Positions 17,071 to 24,801 of a stretch of 64,000 bases of DNA are shown here, one piece after another. Below the pieces are notes generated by a model. The model searched no databases and was not told the origin of the DNA. It was given only the letters and a program-made list of their open reading frames with translations. The translations under genes were made by a program, and so were the position numbers. How positions within the stretch are numbered: the first letter of the stretch is position 1; each line of letters opens with the position of its first letter. This stretch comes from Chitinophagaceae bacterium (GTDB lineage: Bacteria; Bacteroidota; Bacteroidia; Chitinophagales; Chitinophagaceae), in NCBI GenBank assembly GCA_016710165.1, contig JADJLJ010000002.1, positions 62,001 through 126,000 on the forward strand, in the 5' to 3' direction.

Positions 17071-18006
17071 TCAATACTTTACTTTTTGCCTGCCAAAGCT
17101 GTAGGAAACCTTCACACTGAAGCTGAAGTAAGAGTCATTATTACCCGGGTTGCCACGCTGGTCACCGGGATTGGTGATATGTGTGGGATCCAGTTCATAC
17201 TGACGGTCGTTCAGCAAAAATGCATTGGTAAGTTTAGCGCCGGTAAAATAGTTTGGATACAAGGTCGGGTCAATATACGTGGTACTTGCATCATCCAGGT
17301 AATCGGTAGATAAAATGCGGTAAACAAATTCAGCTCTCAGGTTGAGGGTGGAATTAAGCTCGTATCTAACACCCAGTCCAAGCGGGAAGTTCATTTGCTG
17401 CAATTTATAGACCTTCCTGTTCGGATATTCTGCAAAACCCTGTCCTTCTGTGCTCAGGGGCTGAAGGTCGACCCATCTTCCATTTGACTGTGCCTGGGGT
17501 TTGAAGGAAAAGAATCCCACCCCGCCAAGCAAATAAGGAGAGGTCCTGGGTGGCGCCTTGTCTTCATCATATTTGTAGATCAGGAATAAAGGGTGGATTT
17601 CGGCTGCCAGCATAAATTCGGTGATGTTGCTGCGGAAACTCAGGTTCCTTTCATAGCGGCCGAAGGTGGTGGCTTTTACTTTCTTTAAAACGGCATCATC
17701 TGCCTTTACCTGTCCGAAAGTGGCTTCAAGCCTCACAGCAATGGCATCTTTATAGGTAGCGCTCAGGAAAATGCTTCCGGAGAAATTGGTTTTACCCAGG
17801 TTCAGATCTTTTACAAATTTCTTACCTATTCCTTTACGGCCACCGAGATCAGTGAGGCAGTTCATGGCCCCGATCGAACCACCCAGTTCATACATGACCG
17901 GGCTGTCGTAATACTTGTCATCGTAGAAATAGTACTGTGCCGAAGCTTTCTGTACGGGGGCTGTAAGCAATATAAGGGTGCTTACAAAAGCTGTAATTTT
18001 TTTCAT
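17071..18006 (-). CDS. Outer-membrane beta-barrel protein, DUF6089-like
   Basis: Signal peptide ending in ASAQYYFYDDKYY, then MYELGGSIGAMNCLTDLGGRKGIGKKF, which fits the DUF6089 outer-membrane barrel family common in Chitinophagales. Alternating hydrophobic strands with aromatic girdles run to the end, and the last residues SFSVKVSYSFGRQKVKY form a closing beta strand. The family is often seen near T9SS or gliding genes, but its function is not known. Convergent with the CHU_C gene with a 31-bp gap and no obvious terminator between them. Confidence 0.82.
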   Translation of the reverse strand: MKKITAFVSTLILLTAPVQKASAQYYFYDDKYYDSPVMYELGGSIGAMNCLTDLGGRKGIGKKFVKDLNLGKTNFSGSIFLSATYKDAIAVRLEATFGQVKADDAVLKKVKATTFGRYERNLSFRSNITEFMLAAEIHPLFLIYKYDEDKAPPRTSPYLLGGVGFFSFKPQAQSNGRWVDLQPLSTEGQGFAEYPNRKVYKLQQMNFPLGLGVRYELNSTLNLRAEFVYRILSTDYLDDASTTYIDPTLYPNYFTGAKLTNAFLLNDRQYELDPTHITNPGDQRGNPGNNDSYFSFSVKVSYSFGRQKVKY

Positions 18007-18097
18007 GTGTAAGTTATCCTTTATTTTATTTCTTGGCTGGGGGTTTCAAAAGGATAAGTATATGTTGCAAATAAAACGATTATTCCTCAAATATGGT

Positions 18098-18742
18098 TCA
18101 ACTTTTATTTTTTTTGTTCACATATTTACAGATACCCGCCAGGCCGCATTTGCTGCACGAGGGGTTCCTTGCCGTGCAAACATATCTTCCATGCAAAATA
18201 AGCCAGTGATGTGCAAGGTGTACATATGCTGAAGGGATATTTTCCACAAGTTGTTTTTCGGCTGCCAGCGGGGTTTTGGCATTGGTAGTAAGGCCTAACC
18301 TGGCGCTCACCCGGAATACATGTGTGTCTACTGCCATATTCGGCTGTTTGTCCGCCACCGAAGTGATGACATTGGCTGTTTTGCGCCCAACCCCGGGTAG
18401 TTGTACCAGTTCCTCAACGGTCATGGGTACCTTCCCATTGAATTTTTCCATCAGCATTTTAGCCATGCCGATCAGGTGTTTTGTTTTGTTGTTGGGGTAA
18501 GAAATACTTTTGATGAGGGGAAAAACATCTTCAAAGTCTGCCTTGCTCAAGGAGGCGGCATCCGGGTATTTTTCAAAAATATACGGTGTGGTGAGGTTAA
18601 CCCTTTTATCGGTACACTGTGCAGAAAGGATAACGGCTACCAGCAACTGGAATGGGTCATCATAGATCAGTTCTGTTTCTGCATCGGGGGCATGTTGCAG
18701 GAAATAGTCAATTAAAAAACGGTAACGCTCTTTTTTGGTCAT
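18098..18742 (-). CDS. nth: Endonuclease III (DNA glycosylase/AP lyase)
   Basis: Removes oxidised pyrimidines from DNA and cuts at the abasic site. Complete at 214 aa. The helix-hairpin-helix LPGVGRKTANV contains the catalytic K121; the catalytic Asp is D139 in AVDTHVFRV. The [4Fe-4S] motif is intact: C189-x6-C196-x2-C199-x5-C205. It starts right after the terminator that closes the gene before it, so it probably has its own promoter or depends on readthrough. Confidence 0.97.
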   Translation of the reverse strand: MTKKERYRFLIDYFLQHAPDAETELIYDDPFQLLVAVILSAQCTDKRVNLTTPYIFEKYPDAASLSKADFEDVFPLIKSISYPNNKTKHLIGMAKMLMEKFNGKVPMTVEELVQLPGVGRKTANVITSVADKQPNMAVDTHVFRVSARLGLTTNAKTPLAAEKQLVENIPSAYVHLAHHWLILHGRYVCTARNPSCSKCGLAGICKYVNKKNKS

Positions 18743-18766
18743 AAAAAAATCCGCCGGCTGGCGGAT
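18743..18766 (-). terminator. Rho-independent terminator upstream of nth
   Basis: On the minus strand: stem atccgcc / ggcggat with loop agcc, followed by seven T. It ends the transcript of the small gene 18793-19038 and directly abuts the nth start codon. Confidence 0.85.
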
Positions 18767-18792
18767 AAAATTACATTAAAAGCGTTAGCGGA

Positions 18793-19038
18793 TCATACCT
18801 GTGGTGAAAGTTCGGCCACTGCTTTTTCAGCATAATTCATTATTGAATCAAGGGTTTGCTGGCTTGGTGACATTTTTAGTGTTTCCAGCTTTTGTTGGGC
18901 TGAACTTATCACTTCAAATTTTTCACGCAGACTCCAATCCGTGTTTAAAGCAGCCTTTATTTCGGCTGATTTTGCTGGGGAAGTTTCATTATACAAATAG
19001 AGTAACAAATCTTCCGGGGTAAAGTTGTGCATAGACAA
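18793..19038 (-). CDS. Small conserved protein, possibly anti-sigma-like
   Basis: Eighty-one residues, starting MSMHNFTPEDLLLYLYNE or two codons later at MHNF. It is predicted to be helical with no membrane segment or cysteine. The opening, in which an acidic helix with LLLYLYNE is followed by short helices, resembles the N-terminal part of zinc-less anti-sigma proteins of Bacteroidota. I cannot name the family. It sits between divIC-like and nth on the same strand and is closed by its own terminator. Confidence 0.65.
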   Translation of the reverse strand: MSMHNFTPEDLLLYLYNETSPAKSAEIKAALNTDWSLREKFEVISSAQQKLETLKMSPSQQTLDSIMNYAEKAVAELSPQV

Positions 19039-19123
19039 GTTAAGTTGCTTGTGTTAAAAATTAAATATCCATATCCGCTTACATAAACGGCTGATTTGGA
19101 ACATTATTGCCTTGGGGACAGAA

Positions 19124-19483
19124 TTATTTGACTTTCGAAGGGGTGTTTACGATAAAAAGGTCTTCATTATCTTTTTTCATCATATATTTCTCCCGGGCGT
19201 ATTTTTCAATACTTTGGGCATTATTCTTTAACTGGTCAAGTTCTTTTTGGGCATCTGTTATCAATTCGTCAAGGTGTTGCTCGCTATTTTGAAGTTCATT
19301 CAATTTTTGTTTTCGCTCAAAACCGGATGGAATGTCCTTTGGATCAAAGAACAGCATCCAGATCACAAAAAAAACCCCGGCAAGCAGGTACTTGTTCTTT
19401 AACCAGGAGGGGAGCCTCCCCAGACCCCTCCGAAGGAGGGGCTTAGCAGCGTATGTATTTTCTGAAAGCTCTTGCATTGTCAA
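19124..19483 (-). CDS. FtsB/DivIC-like septum formation initiator
   Basis: Small bitopic division protein expected to join the FtsL/FtsQ complex at the septum. It has one membrane segment (LLAGVFFVIWMLFF, residues about 34-47) followed by a coiled coil (residues about 55-100, KQKLNELQNSEQHLDEL and so on) and the AREKYMMKKDNEDLF motif typical of the family. It lies directly after eno, as in many Bacteroidota. The first 30 residues are unusual: they are partly encoded by a palindromic repeat (19405-19441) that yields KPLLRRGLGRLPSW. No later ATG precedes the membrane segment, so the start must be at 19483 or 19477. Confidence 0.85.
   Translation of the reverse strand: MTMQELSENTYAAKPLLRRGLGRLPSWLKNKYLLAGVFFVIWMLFFDPKDIPSGFERKQKLNELQNSEQHLDELITDAQKELDQLKNNAQSIEKYAREKYMMKKDNEDLFIVNTPSKVK
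19405..19441. repeat. Palindromic repeat in the 5' coding end of the divIC-like gene
   Basis: Contains cccctcc-gaa-ggagggg (19425-19441), a perfect 7-bp palindrome, next to gggga-gcc-tcccc (19409-19421). On the minus strand it resembles a degenerate relative of the repeat at 19492-19528 (common pattern aag-CCTCC-tt-GGAGG-tt-ggg). Confidence 0.6.
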
Positions 19484-19491
19484 ACTGTTTC

Positions 19492-19528
19492 AAAGTCCTT
19501 TCCTTTGGGAAGGATTTAGGATGGGCTT
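19492..19528. repeat. Palindromic repeat overlapping the 3' end of eno
   Basis: aaagtcctttcctttgggaa followed by ggatttaggatgggctt: a stem of tcctttcc against gggaagga. It overlaps the eno stop at 19516-19518 and encodes its last residues (SPS). It is similar to the repeat in the neighbouring divIC-like gene, in opposite orientation. Confidence 0.5.
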
Positions 19529-20811
19529 CCAAATTTAATCTTTCCTTTTGGATAAATACCGCTTTCGCCCAGTATTTCTTCCACACGAATAAGCTGGTTG
19601 TATTTAGCCATGCGGTCGGTTCTTGACGCTGAACCTGTTTTTATCTGTCCGCAGTTGAGGGCAACAGCCAGGTCGGCAATGGTGGTATCTTCTGTTTCAC
19701 CGCTGCGGTGACTCATGATGGTATTATACCCATTGTTCTGCGCCATACTAACCGCATTGATCGTTTCGGTGATGGTTCCTATCTGGTTTACCTTAACCAA
19801 TAACCCGTTCCCGATGGATTCTTTGATACCTCTTTCAAGGCGGTCAACATTGGTCACGAACAGATCATCCCCTACGAGCTGGCATTTGCTTCCAACTGCC
19901 TCCGTAAGCATTTTCCATCCCTTCCAGTCGTCTTCGGCCATGCCATCTTCAATGGAGCAGATGGGATATTGCTTTACCCAGTTCTCCCAGTATTTTACCA
20001 GTTGCTCACTGGTCATTTTCTTTCCGTCGCTTTTATGGAAAATATATTTCTTCTCTTTGGCATTCCACAATTCACTATTGGCTGCATCCATGGCAATTTT
20101 TATCTGCGAACCGGTTTTATATCCTGCGGCCTGGATGGCAGTCAGCACCGTTTCAATGGCTTCTTCATTGCTTTGGATGTTGGGGGCAAACCCTCCTTCA
20201 TCCCCTACATTGGTGCTGTATCCTTTTTTCTTTAATACCGACTTCAGGGTATGAAAGATCTCCACACCCCATTGAAGCCCTTCACTGAACGTGGAAGCAC
20301 CCACCGGCATGATCATGAATTCCTGGAAGTCTATTTTATTATCTGCATGCGCACCACCATTTAAAATGTTCATCATCGGGATAGGCATGATCCTGGCATT
20401 GGTTCCGCCTATGTAACGGTACAACGGAAGATTAGCTTCCAATGCTGCAGCTTTGGCAACCGCCATGCTTACAGCCAGTATCGCATTGGCTCCCAGCTTT
20501 CCTTTATTAGGCGTTCCATCCAGGGCAAGCATCAGGGCATCAATACCGGTCTGATCGGCCACATCCCAGCCCAGTAAATTATCTGCAAGAATGGTATTGA
20601 CGTTTTTTACCGCTTTCAACACCCCCTTGCCTCCATACAGTTTTTTATTGCCATCTCTTAACTCAACAGCTTCATGAATGCCGGTGCTGGCGCCACTGGG
20701 TACGGCGGCACGGCCCAGGTGCTCGTTCTCAGTTAAAATATCCACTTCTACGGTTGGATTACCACGGCTGTCTAAGATCTGGCGGGCATGGATGGAGGCG
20801 ATGTAGCTCAT
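19516..20811 (-). CDS. eno: Enolase
   Basis: Glycolytic enzyme converting 2-phosphoglycerate to phosphoenolpyruvate in the cytoplasm. Full length at 431 aa. It starts MSYIASIHARQILDSRGNPTVEVD. The conserved blocks GGAHADNKIDFQEFMIMP, SIEDGMAEDDW, LVGDDLFVTN and the enolase signature SHRSGETEDTTIADLAVAL are all present. Upstream, a five-copy 8-bp tandem repeat fills the gap to gldA; downstream, a palindromic repeat supplies the final codons and the stop. It is followed by the divIC-like gene at 32 bp, probably one operon. Confidence 0.98.
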   Translation of the reverse strand: MSYIASIHARQILDSRGNPTVEVDILTENEHLGRAAVPSGASTGIHEAVELRDGNKKLYGGKGVLKAVKNVNTILADNLLGWDVADQTGIDALMLALDGTPNKGKLGANAILAVSMAVAKAAALEANLPLYRYIGGTNARIMPIPMMNILNGGAHADNKIDFQEFMIMPVGASTFSEGLQWGVEIFHTLKSVLKKKGYSTNVGDEGGFAPNIQSNEEAIETVLTAIQAAGYKTGSQIKIAMDAANSELWNAKEKKYIFHKSDGKKMTSEQLVKYWENWVKQYPICSIEDGMAEDDWKGWKMLTEAVGSKCQLVGDDLFVTNVDRLERGIKESIGNGLLVKVNQIGTITETINAVSMAQNNGYNTIMSHRSGETEDTTIADLAVALNCGQIKTGSASRTDRMAKYNQLIRVEEILGESGIYPKGKIKFGSPS

Positions 20812-20817
20812 GATTCG

Positions 20818-20857
20818 TTAATTGGTTAATTGGTTAATTGGTTAATTGGTTAATTGG
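20818..20857. repeat. Five perfect tandem copies of ttaattgg
   Basis: Forty bases made of exactly five 8-bp units. They fill the gap between gldA and eno, and the leftmost eight bases of the gldA reading frame (its last Asn codon and stop) lie inside the array. Copy number is likely to vary between strains. Changes would alter the spacing upstream of eno without altering the GldA product. Confidence 0.9.
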
Positions 20858-21749
20858 TGGTCAAAGTTCTGAAAATATCTTCTAAACTTCCAACAGATTC
20901 GCTTTGTAAAGAAACAATATTGAGATTTTTATTCAGGGTGATCTCTATCAGCCTTCTTTTTAAGGCGTCGGCATCCTCTGTGTTAAATAACCATGTATTG
21001 GCATTCAGCTGGCTGATGTTCTGTATTCCTTCAAAGACCTCTTCCTTCACAACTTCTTTTATTTCCAACCTTAATTTATTGAAATGTTTTCTGCCCATCA
21101 GGTTGCTCAGTGTATCATCCGCTACAATGGTCCCTTTATTGATGATGATAACCCGGTCGCAGATGGCCTGTACCTCCTGGAGAATATGTGAAGAGAACAG
21201 AACGGTTTTTTCTTTGCCCAGGGTTTTTATCACTTCCCTTATTTCCACGATCTGGTTTGGGTCAAGACCGGTGGTCGGCTCATCCAGTATCAGCACTTCG
21301 GGATCATGTATCAATGCTGCGGCCAGTCCAACCCGTTGTTTATAGCCTTTGCTCAACTGCCCGATCTTTTTACCCGACTCAGCAGTCAGCCCCACCTGGC
21401 CGATCACTTCTTCGATCTTTTGTTTTTTATTTGCTATCGCATGTACGTTGCTGATAAAATCAAGGTACTCCCTTACGTACATGTCGTAATAAAGCGGGTT
21501 GGCTTCCGGTAAATAACCGATCTTCTTTTTTGTTCCGTTGCTGTTATCATGTACGTTGAGGCCACAAACTTCTGCTGTGCCCTCATCAGCCTGCAGGTAA
21601 CCGGTTAATATCTTCATGGTGGTGGATTTGCCGGCACCATTGGGTCCCAGGAAACCAACGATCTCTCCTTTCTCTACGTTAAAAGAAATGCCATCCACCG
21701 CTTTTTGAGCGCCGTAAATTTTAGTAAGATTATTTACTGATATTGACAT
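20850..21749 (-). CDS. gldA: Gliding-motility ABC transporter ATPase GldA
   Basis: ATP-binding subunit of the ABC-2 type transporter GldA-GldFG, linked to gliding and T9SS function. Walker A GPNGAGKST (residues 35-43), signature LSKGYKQR (Lys and Tyr instead of the usual GG), and Walker B VLILDEPTTGLDP. The opening MSISVNNLTKIYGAQKAVDGI and KKIGYLPEANPLYYDMYVREYLDF are typical of GldA. No permease gene (gldF/gldG) is next to it; these are usually elsewhere. The stop codon is contributed by the ttaattgg tandem array. Confidence 0.88.
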   Translation of the reverse strand: MSISVNNLTKIYGAQKAVDGISFNVEKGEIVGFLGPNGAGKSTTMKILTGYLQADEGTAEVCGLNVHDNSNGTKKKIGYLPEANPLYYDMYVREYLDFISNVHAIANKKQKIEEVIGQVGLTAESGKKIGQLSKGYKQRVGLAAALIHDPEVLILDEPTTGLDPNQIVEIREVIKTLGKEKTVLFSSHILQEVQAICDRVIIINKGTIVADDTLSNLMGRKHFNKLRLEIKEVVKEEVFEGIQNISQLNANTWLFNTEDADALKRRLIEITLNKNLNIVSLQSESVGSLEDIFRTLTTN

Positions 21750-21770
21750 GTATACGATTGTTCAGCAAAA

Positions 21771-21801
21771 ATAAAAAACGCCGGATGTAAAACCCGACGT
21801 T
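21771..21801 (-). terminator. Rho-independent terminator after ricT
   Basis: On the minus strand, aacgtcgg pairs with ccggcgtt (one G-T pair) and is followed by TTTTTTATTTTT. It lies 16 bases beyond the ricT stop and before the gldA start. Confidence 0.7.
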
Positions 21802-21816
21802 TGTTTTAAAGCTTCG

Positions 21817-23163
21817 TTATTTTTTATCTCCGGGTTTATTGCCGGGGTTTTGATTCTGTCTTGGCTGGTTACGGTTTTGTCCCTGTGGCCTGTTTGGGTT
21901 ATTGCGGTTCCGGTTTTGCTGACCACCACCCGGCTGTTGAGGTCTGTTGCCGCCGGGGCGTCCTTGCTGACCGCCGGATTTTTGTTGCTGGCCCTGGCCT
22001 CCACGATCCTGCCTCGGGCCACGGGGCTGGGTTTGTTTTTTCTCCTGGTCTCTTCTCTTACGACTTGTCTTTTCCAGGCTTTTTAAACTTATCTGGCCCA
22101 CCACATCGGCATATACCGGCTCAATTTCTTTTGGTTTGTTGCTCACCACTTCCACCGGTTCCAGGCTTTCGGGCCTTATTCCCTGCCGGTTCAGTTCTTT
22201 TATCTTCTTAACCCGTTCAATGGTCAATGGGTATTGTTTGTTGCTGTCGGGCATGCTGTACCACATCAGGTTTCGGAAGATATCTTTCTTTACCAGGTAG
22301 GCACGGCTGGTGGCAATCTCAATATTGTCGGCATCTTCCGGAAAGAACCGGAGTGCATCCATATAGGTATCCAGCTCATAATTCAGACAGCATTTCAGTC
22401 TCCCGCACTGGCCACTTAACTTGCTTTGATTGATACTGAGGTTTTGGTACCGGGCTGCATTGGTGTTCACACTCTTAAAATCGGTAAGCCAGCTGCTGCA
22501 GCAAAGCTCCCGGCCGCAACTGCCGATACCACCTACTTTTCCTGCTTCCTGCCGGGCCCCGATCTGGCGCATCTCCACTTTTACTTTAAACTCGGCTGCA
22601 TATAATTTGATGAGTTCCCTGAAGTCCACCCGGTCATCGGCAATATAGAAGAAAGTGGCTTTGCGGCCATCGGCTTGTATCTCCACTTCGGCCATTTTCA
22701 ATTCCAGTTTCAGCTGGCGGGCAATGGCACGGCTCCGGATGAGCACCTGTGCTTCCCGGGCCTTTGATTCTATCATTTTGGAAATGTCGGTATCGTTTGC
22801 CCTGCGTAAGACCTTTTTTATTTCGGGACTTTTTTCGTCAACCTTGTTCTTCTTCAGTTGCAGGCGGACCAGTTCTCCGGTAATGTTTATCATGCCCACA
22901 TCAAAGCCATTCACACCTTCCACGGCAACCATATCTCCTTTGTGAAATTGCTGCAACGTGGTATTCCTGAAAAAATCCTTGCGGCTGCCATTATTAAAAC
23001 TCACTTCCACAATACGGCATCCGCTTTCCGGGTCGCTGAAAGGTAAATTGGCCAGCCAGTCATGCACATTCATGCGGTTGCACCCGCCTGTGGCACAATT
23101 GCCATGACTTTGGCAACCCGAGGGTGCTCCGTTCTTTGACGTTCCGCAACTTCCACATCCCAT
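21817..23163 (-). CDS. ricT: PSP1 domain protein, RicT/YaaT-like
   Basis: RicT (YaaT) is part of the RicAFT complex in Bacillus, which binds iron-sulfur clusters and affects RNA processing; in Bacteroidota it is conserved next to holB. The N-terminus is unusually Cys-rich (MGCGSCGTSKNGAPSGCQ then NCATGGCN), which could bind a metal. The PSP1 core (residues about 45-290) contains the signature GIGSCGRELCC and LSGQCGRLKCCLNYE. The last 100 residues are a disordered Gln/Asn/Arg/Gly/Pro-rich tail of the kind seen in RNA-binding proteins. Core family call is firm; function in this phylum is inferred. Confidence 0.88.
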   Translation of the reverse strand: MGCGSCGTSKNGAPSGCQSHGNCATGGCNRMNVHDWLANLPFSDPESGCRIVEVSFNNGSRKDFFRNTTLQQFHKGDMVAVEGVNGFDVGMINITGELVRLQLKKNKVDEKSPEIKKVLRRANDTDISKMIESKAREAQVLIRSRAIARQLKLELKMAEVEIQADGRKATFFYIADDRVDFRELIKLYAAEFKVKVEMRQIGARQEAGKVGGIGSCGRELCCSSWLTDFKSVNTNAARYQNLSINQSKLSGQCGRLKCCLNYELDTYMDALRFFPEDADNIEIATSRAYLVKKDIFRNLMWYSMPDSNKQYPLTIERVKKIKELNRQGIRPESLEPVEVVSNKPKEIEPVYADVVGQISLKSLEKTSRKRRDQEKKQTQPRGPRQDRGGQGQQQKSGGQQGRPGGNRPQQPGGGQQNRNRNNPNRPQGQNRNQPRQNQNPGNKPGDKK

Positions 23164-23172
23164 ATTGAGATC

Positions 23173-23200
23173 AATTAAGAATTAAAAATTAAGAATTAAA
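23173..23200. repeat. Two tandem copies of aattaagaattaaa
   Basis: A 14-bp unit repeated exactly twice just upstream of ricT. It resembles the tract at 8111-8143 and is likely to be part of a family of AT-rich simple repeats in this genome. Confidence 0.7.
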
Positions 23201-23241
23201 AATCGGGGAAAACGGGGGAGAATTACTGATGTACTCCGGTG

Positions 23242-23322
23242 GCGTCGCTTCCGATAGCAATCGGAACCTGTGTTGTACCTCTCCTGATCAGCGGTTGATT
23301 TGCCGGGGAAGAGATGCGACGC
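23242..23322. repeat. Palindromic intergenic repeat between ricT and holB
   Basis: Outer arms gcgtcgc (23242-23248) and gcgacgc (23316-23322) enclose a small hairpin, ttccgat-agca-atcggaa (23249-23266). No coding potential is visible. The element fills most of the 267-bp gap between ricT and holB. Confidence 0.6.
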
Positions 23323-23430
23323 AATCCCGGTACTTAGCGGGACTGAATATTGTTGAAAGTGCTGGTATCAAAATATATAATACACTAATATCAACTCAAA
23401 TCAGTAATTCCTGGCCTCCTGTTCTGCTCC

Positions 23431-24642
23431 TCAATTCACCAAAATTAACGATTTGTTGTTAATAATATGGTACAACCTTATAGAAAGGGCGTGAAAAAGC
23501 ATTTTGGCGTTGGCATTCCGCTCAATATAATAGCTGGCCTTGTCTAATTCGGTAATGATGGCTTCCTGCTGCTCAATGGAACAGATCTTGTTCAGCCGGA
23601 GGGCAAAATCGTGATCGGTTGACCGTTGTTCGGGGTCCGTTGAGCCCATTGCCCGTATCCGGATGGCCTGCTCCAGCAGGTGAATAAAGTATTTGAGGAA
23701 CTGTTTTTGTTTTTCCCGGCCCAGTTTGGCGGTATCGTCGATCCATTTTACCTGGGCAACCGGCCCGGTCTTTATCACGGCATTCAGCCATTCCCGGAGC
23801 ATGGCTTCCCAGTCATCGTCGGCATGTTGTAATAACTGCAGTGCCTCCCGGAAATTACCTTCCGTAACGGCGGCCACCTGCCGGGCTTTTTCCACGTTCA
23901 CGCCTTCCTTCAGTTCCAGCGCCGCTTCCACTTCCAGTTTATTCAGCGATGGCACTTTCACCAGTTGCGTACGGGATAAGATGGTAGGTAATATCAGGTC
24001 CTCATTTTCGGCAACCAGGATGAACAGGGTATTTGGTGGCGGCTCTTCAATGAGTTTTAATAATTTATTCCCTTCCTTGCCTAAGAATTCGGGCATCCAC
24101 ATGACGAGGATCTTGTATTCGCTCTCAAAACTTTTCAGGTTGAGTTTTCGGATGATGTCGTTGCATTCGTGGGCCGTGATATTACCCTGCTTGTTCTCGG
24201 CACCGATGAACTGCAGCCAGTCGTACACATTGCCGTAGGGGCTGCTGGCCATAAATTCCCGCCACTCTTTAATAAAATCGGTGCTGATGGGTTTGTCTCC
24301 TGGTCTTTTTGGAATGACGGGGTAAGAAAAATGTATATCAGGATGGATAATTTCGTTGGCTTTTTTGCAGGCGGGGCAGATGCCACACGAGTCGGAGTTG
24401 GATCCAGGATCCGGGATCCGGGATCCGGGATCAGGTTCACCAAATAAAGAAGGCTCTGCTGCAGGTTGCCTGCCGTTCACTTTTTCACATACGATGTATT
24501 GTGCAAATGCCAATGCCAGTTGCAGGGTGCCGCTTCCTTCTTTACCGAGGAATAAGAGGGCATGGCTCAGCCGGTTGTGCTGCACCATCTGCACCAATTG
24601 TTCCTTGGTTGCTTTTTGGCCGGTGATGGATCGGAATTGCAT
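23431..24642 (-). CDS. holB: DNA polymerase III delta' subunit
   Basis: Clamp-loader subunit of the replicative polymerase. The preferred start is MQFRSITGQKATKEQLVQ (24642), which matches the family; upstream in-frame codons are not conserved-looking. It contains the P-loop-like region LFLGKEGSGTLQLALAFA, the zinc-knuckle cysteines (C in YIVCEK, then CGICPACKKA) followed by HPDIHFSYPV, and the sensor region PTILSRTQLVKVPSL. Unusually, a run of five 7-bp repeats (24400-24434) adds a Pro/Gly/Ser/Asp-rich stretch just before the zinc knuckle. Gene order ricT-holB is conserved in the phylum. Confidence 0.9.
   Translation of the reverse strand: MQFRSITGQKATKEQLVQMVQHNRLSHALLFLGKEGSGTLQLALAFAQYIVCEKVNGRQPAAEPSLFGEPDPGSRIPDPGSNSDSCGICPACKKANEIIHPDIHFSYPVIPKRPGDKPISTDFIKEWREFMASSPYGNVYDWLQFIGAENKQGNITAHECNDIIRKLNLKSFESEYKILVMWMPEFLGKEGNKLLKLIEEPPPNTLFILVAENEDLILPTILSRTQLVKVPSLNKLEVEAALELKEGVNVEKARQVAAVTEGNFREALQLLQHADDDWEAMLREWLNAVIKTGPVAQVKWIDDTAKLGREKQKQFLKYFIHLLEQAIRIRAMGSTDPEQRSTDHDFALRLNKICSIEQQEAIITELDKASYYIERNANAKMLFHALSIRLYHIINNKSLILVN
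24400..24434. repeat. Five tandem 7-bp repeats (ggatccg) inside holB
   Basis: Units ggatcca, ggatccg, ggatccg, ggatccg, ggatcag. Because 3 x 7 is 21 bases, the array encodes a heptad pattern on the minus strand (PDPGSRI-type residues) and keeps the frame only if units change by threes. It lies in a loop just before the zinc-knuckle cysteines. Confidence 0.85.
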
Positions 24643-24668
24643 GGGTGCAAATATAGTTGAAGTGGCTG

Positions 24669-24798
24669 AGTTGGAAACCCAGGACCAAGGCATCCCTGTT
24701 CGCCTTCGCAAAGCTTCATCGGAGCAAGGTCGGGGACAGGAACGGGAATGAGTTAAAAACTCAGGACCAGGGCATCCCGGTCGGAGACCGGGACGAGG
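24669..24798. repeat. Two diverged repeat copies, one with a nested insertion
   Basis: Both copies contain gag-tt-aaa-c-caggacca-ggcatccc. Copy B (24750-24798) ends in the hairpin tcccggtc-gga-gaccggga. Copy A (24669-24749) has the same frame of sequence, but 27 bases (ccttcgcaaagcttcatcgg ending agcaagg, 24703-24729) interrupt its hairpin. They lie upstream of holB and downstream of the second peroxidase gene. Confidence 0.6.
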
Positions 24799-24801
24799 TA
24801 A

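Noticed and set aside
20818..20857. Tandem ttaattgg array considered as a CRISPR-like or origin-type repeat
   Set aside because: No spacers between units and unit length is only 8 bp; a simple tandem repeat.
24400..24434. ggatcc words considered as cloning or adaptor artefact
   Set aside because: They form a 7-bp tandem array in frame inside holB with natural flanks, not a linker joint.
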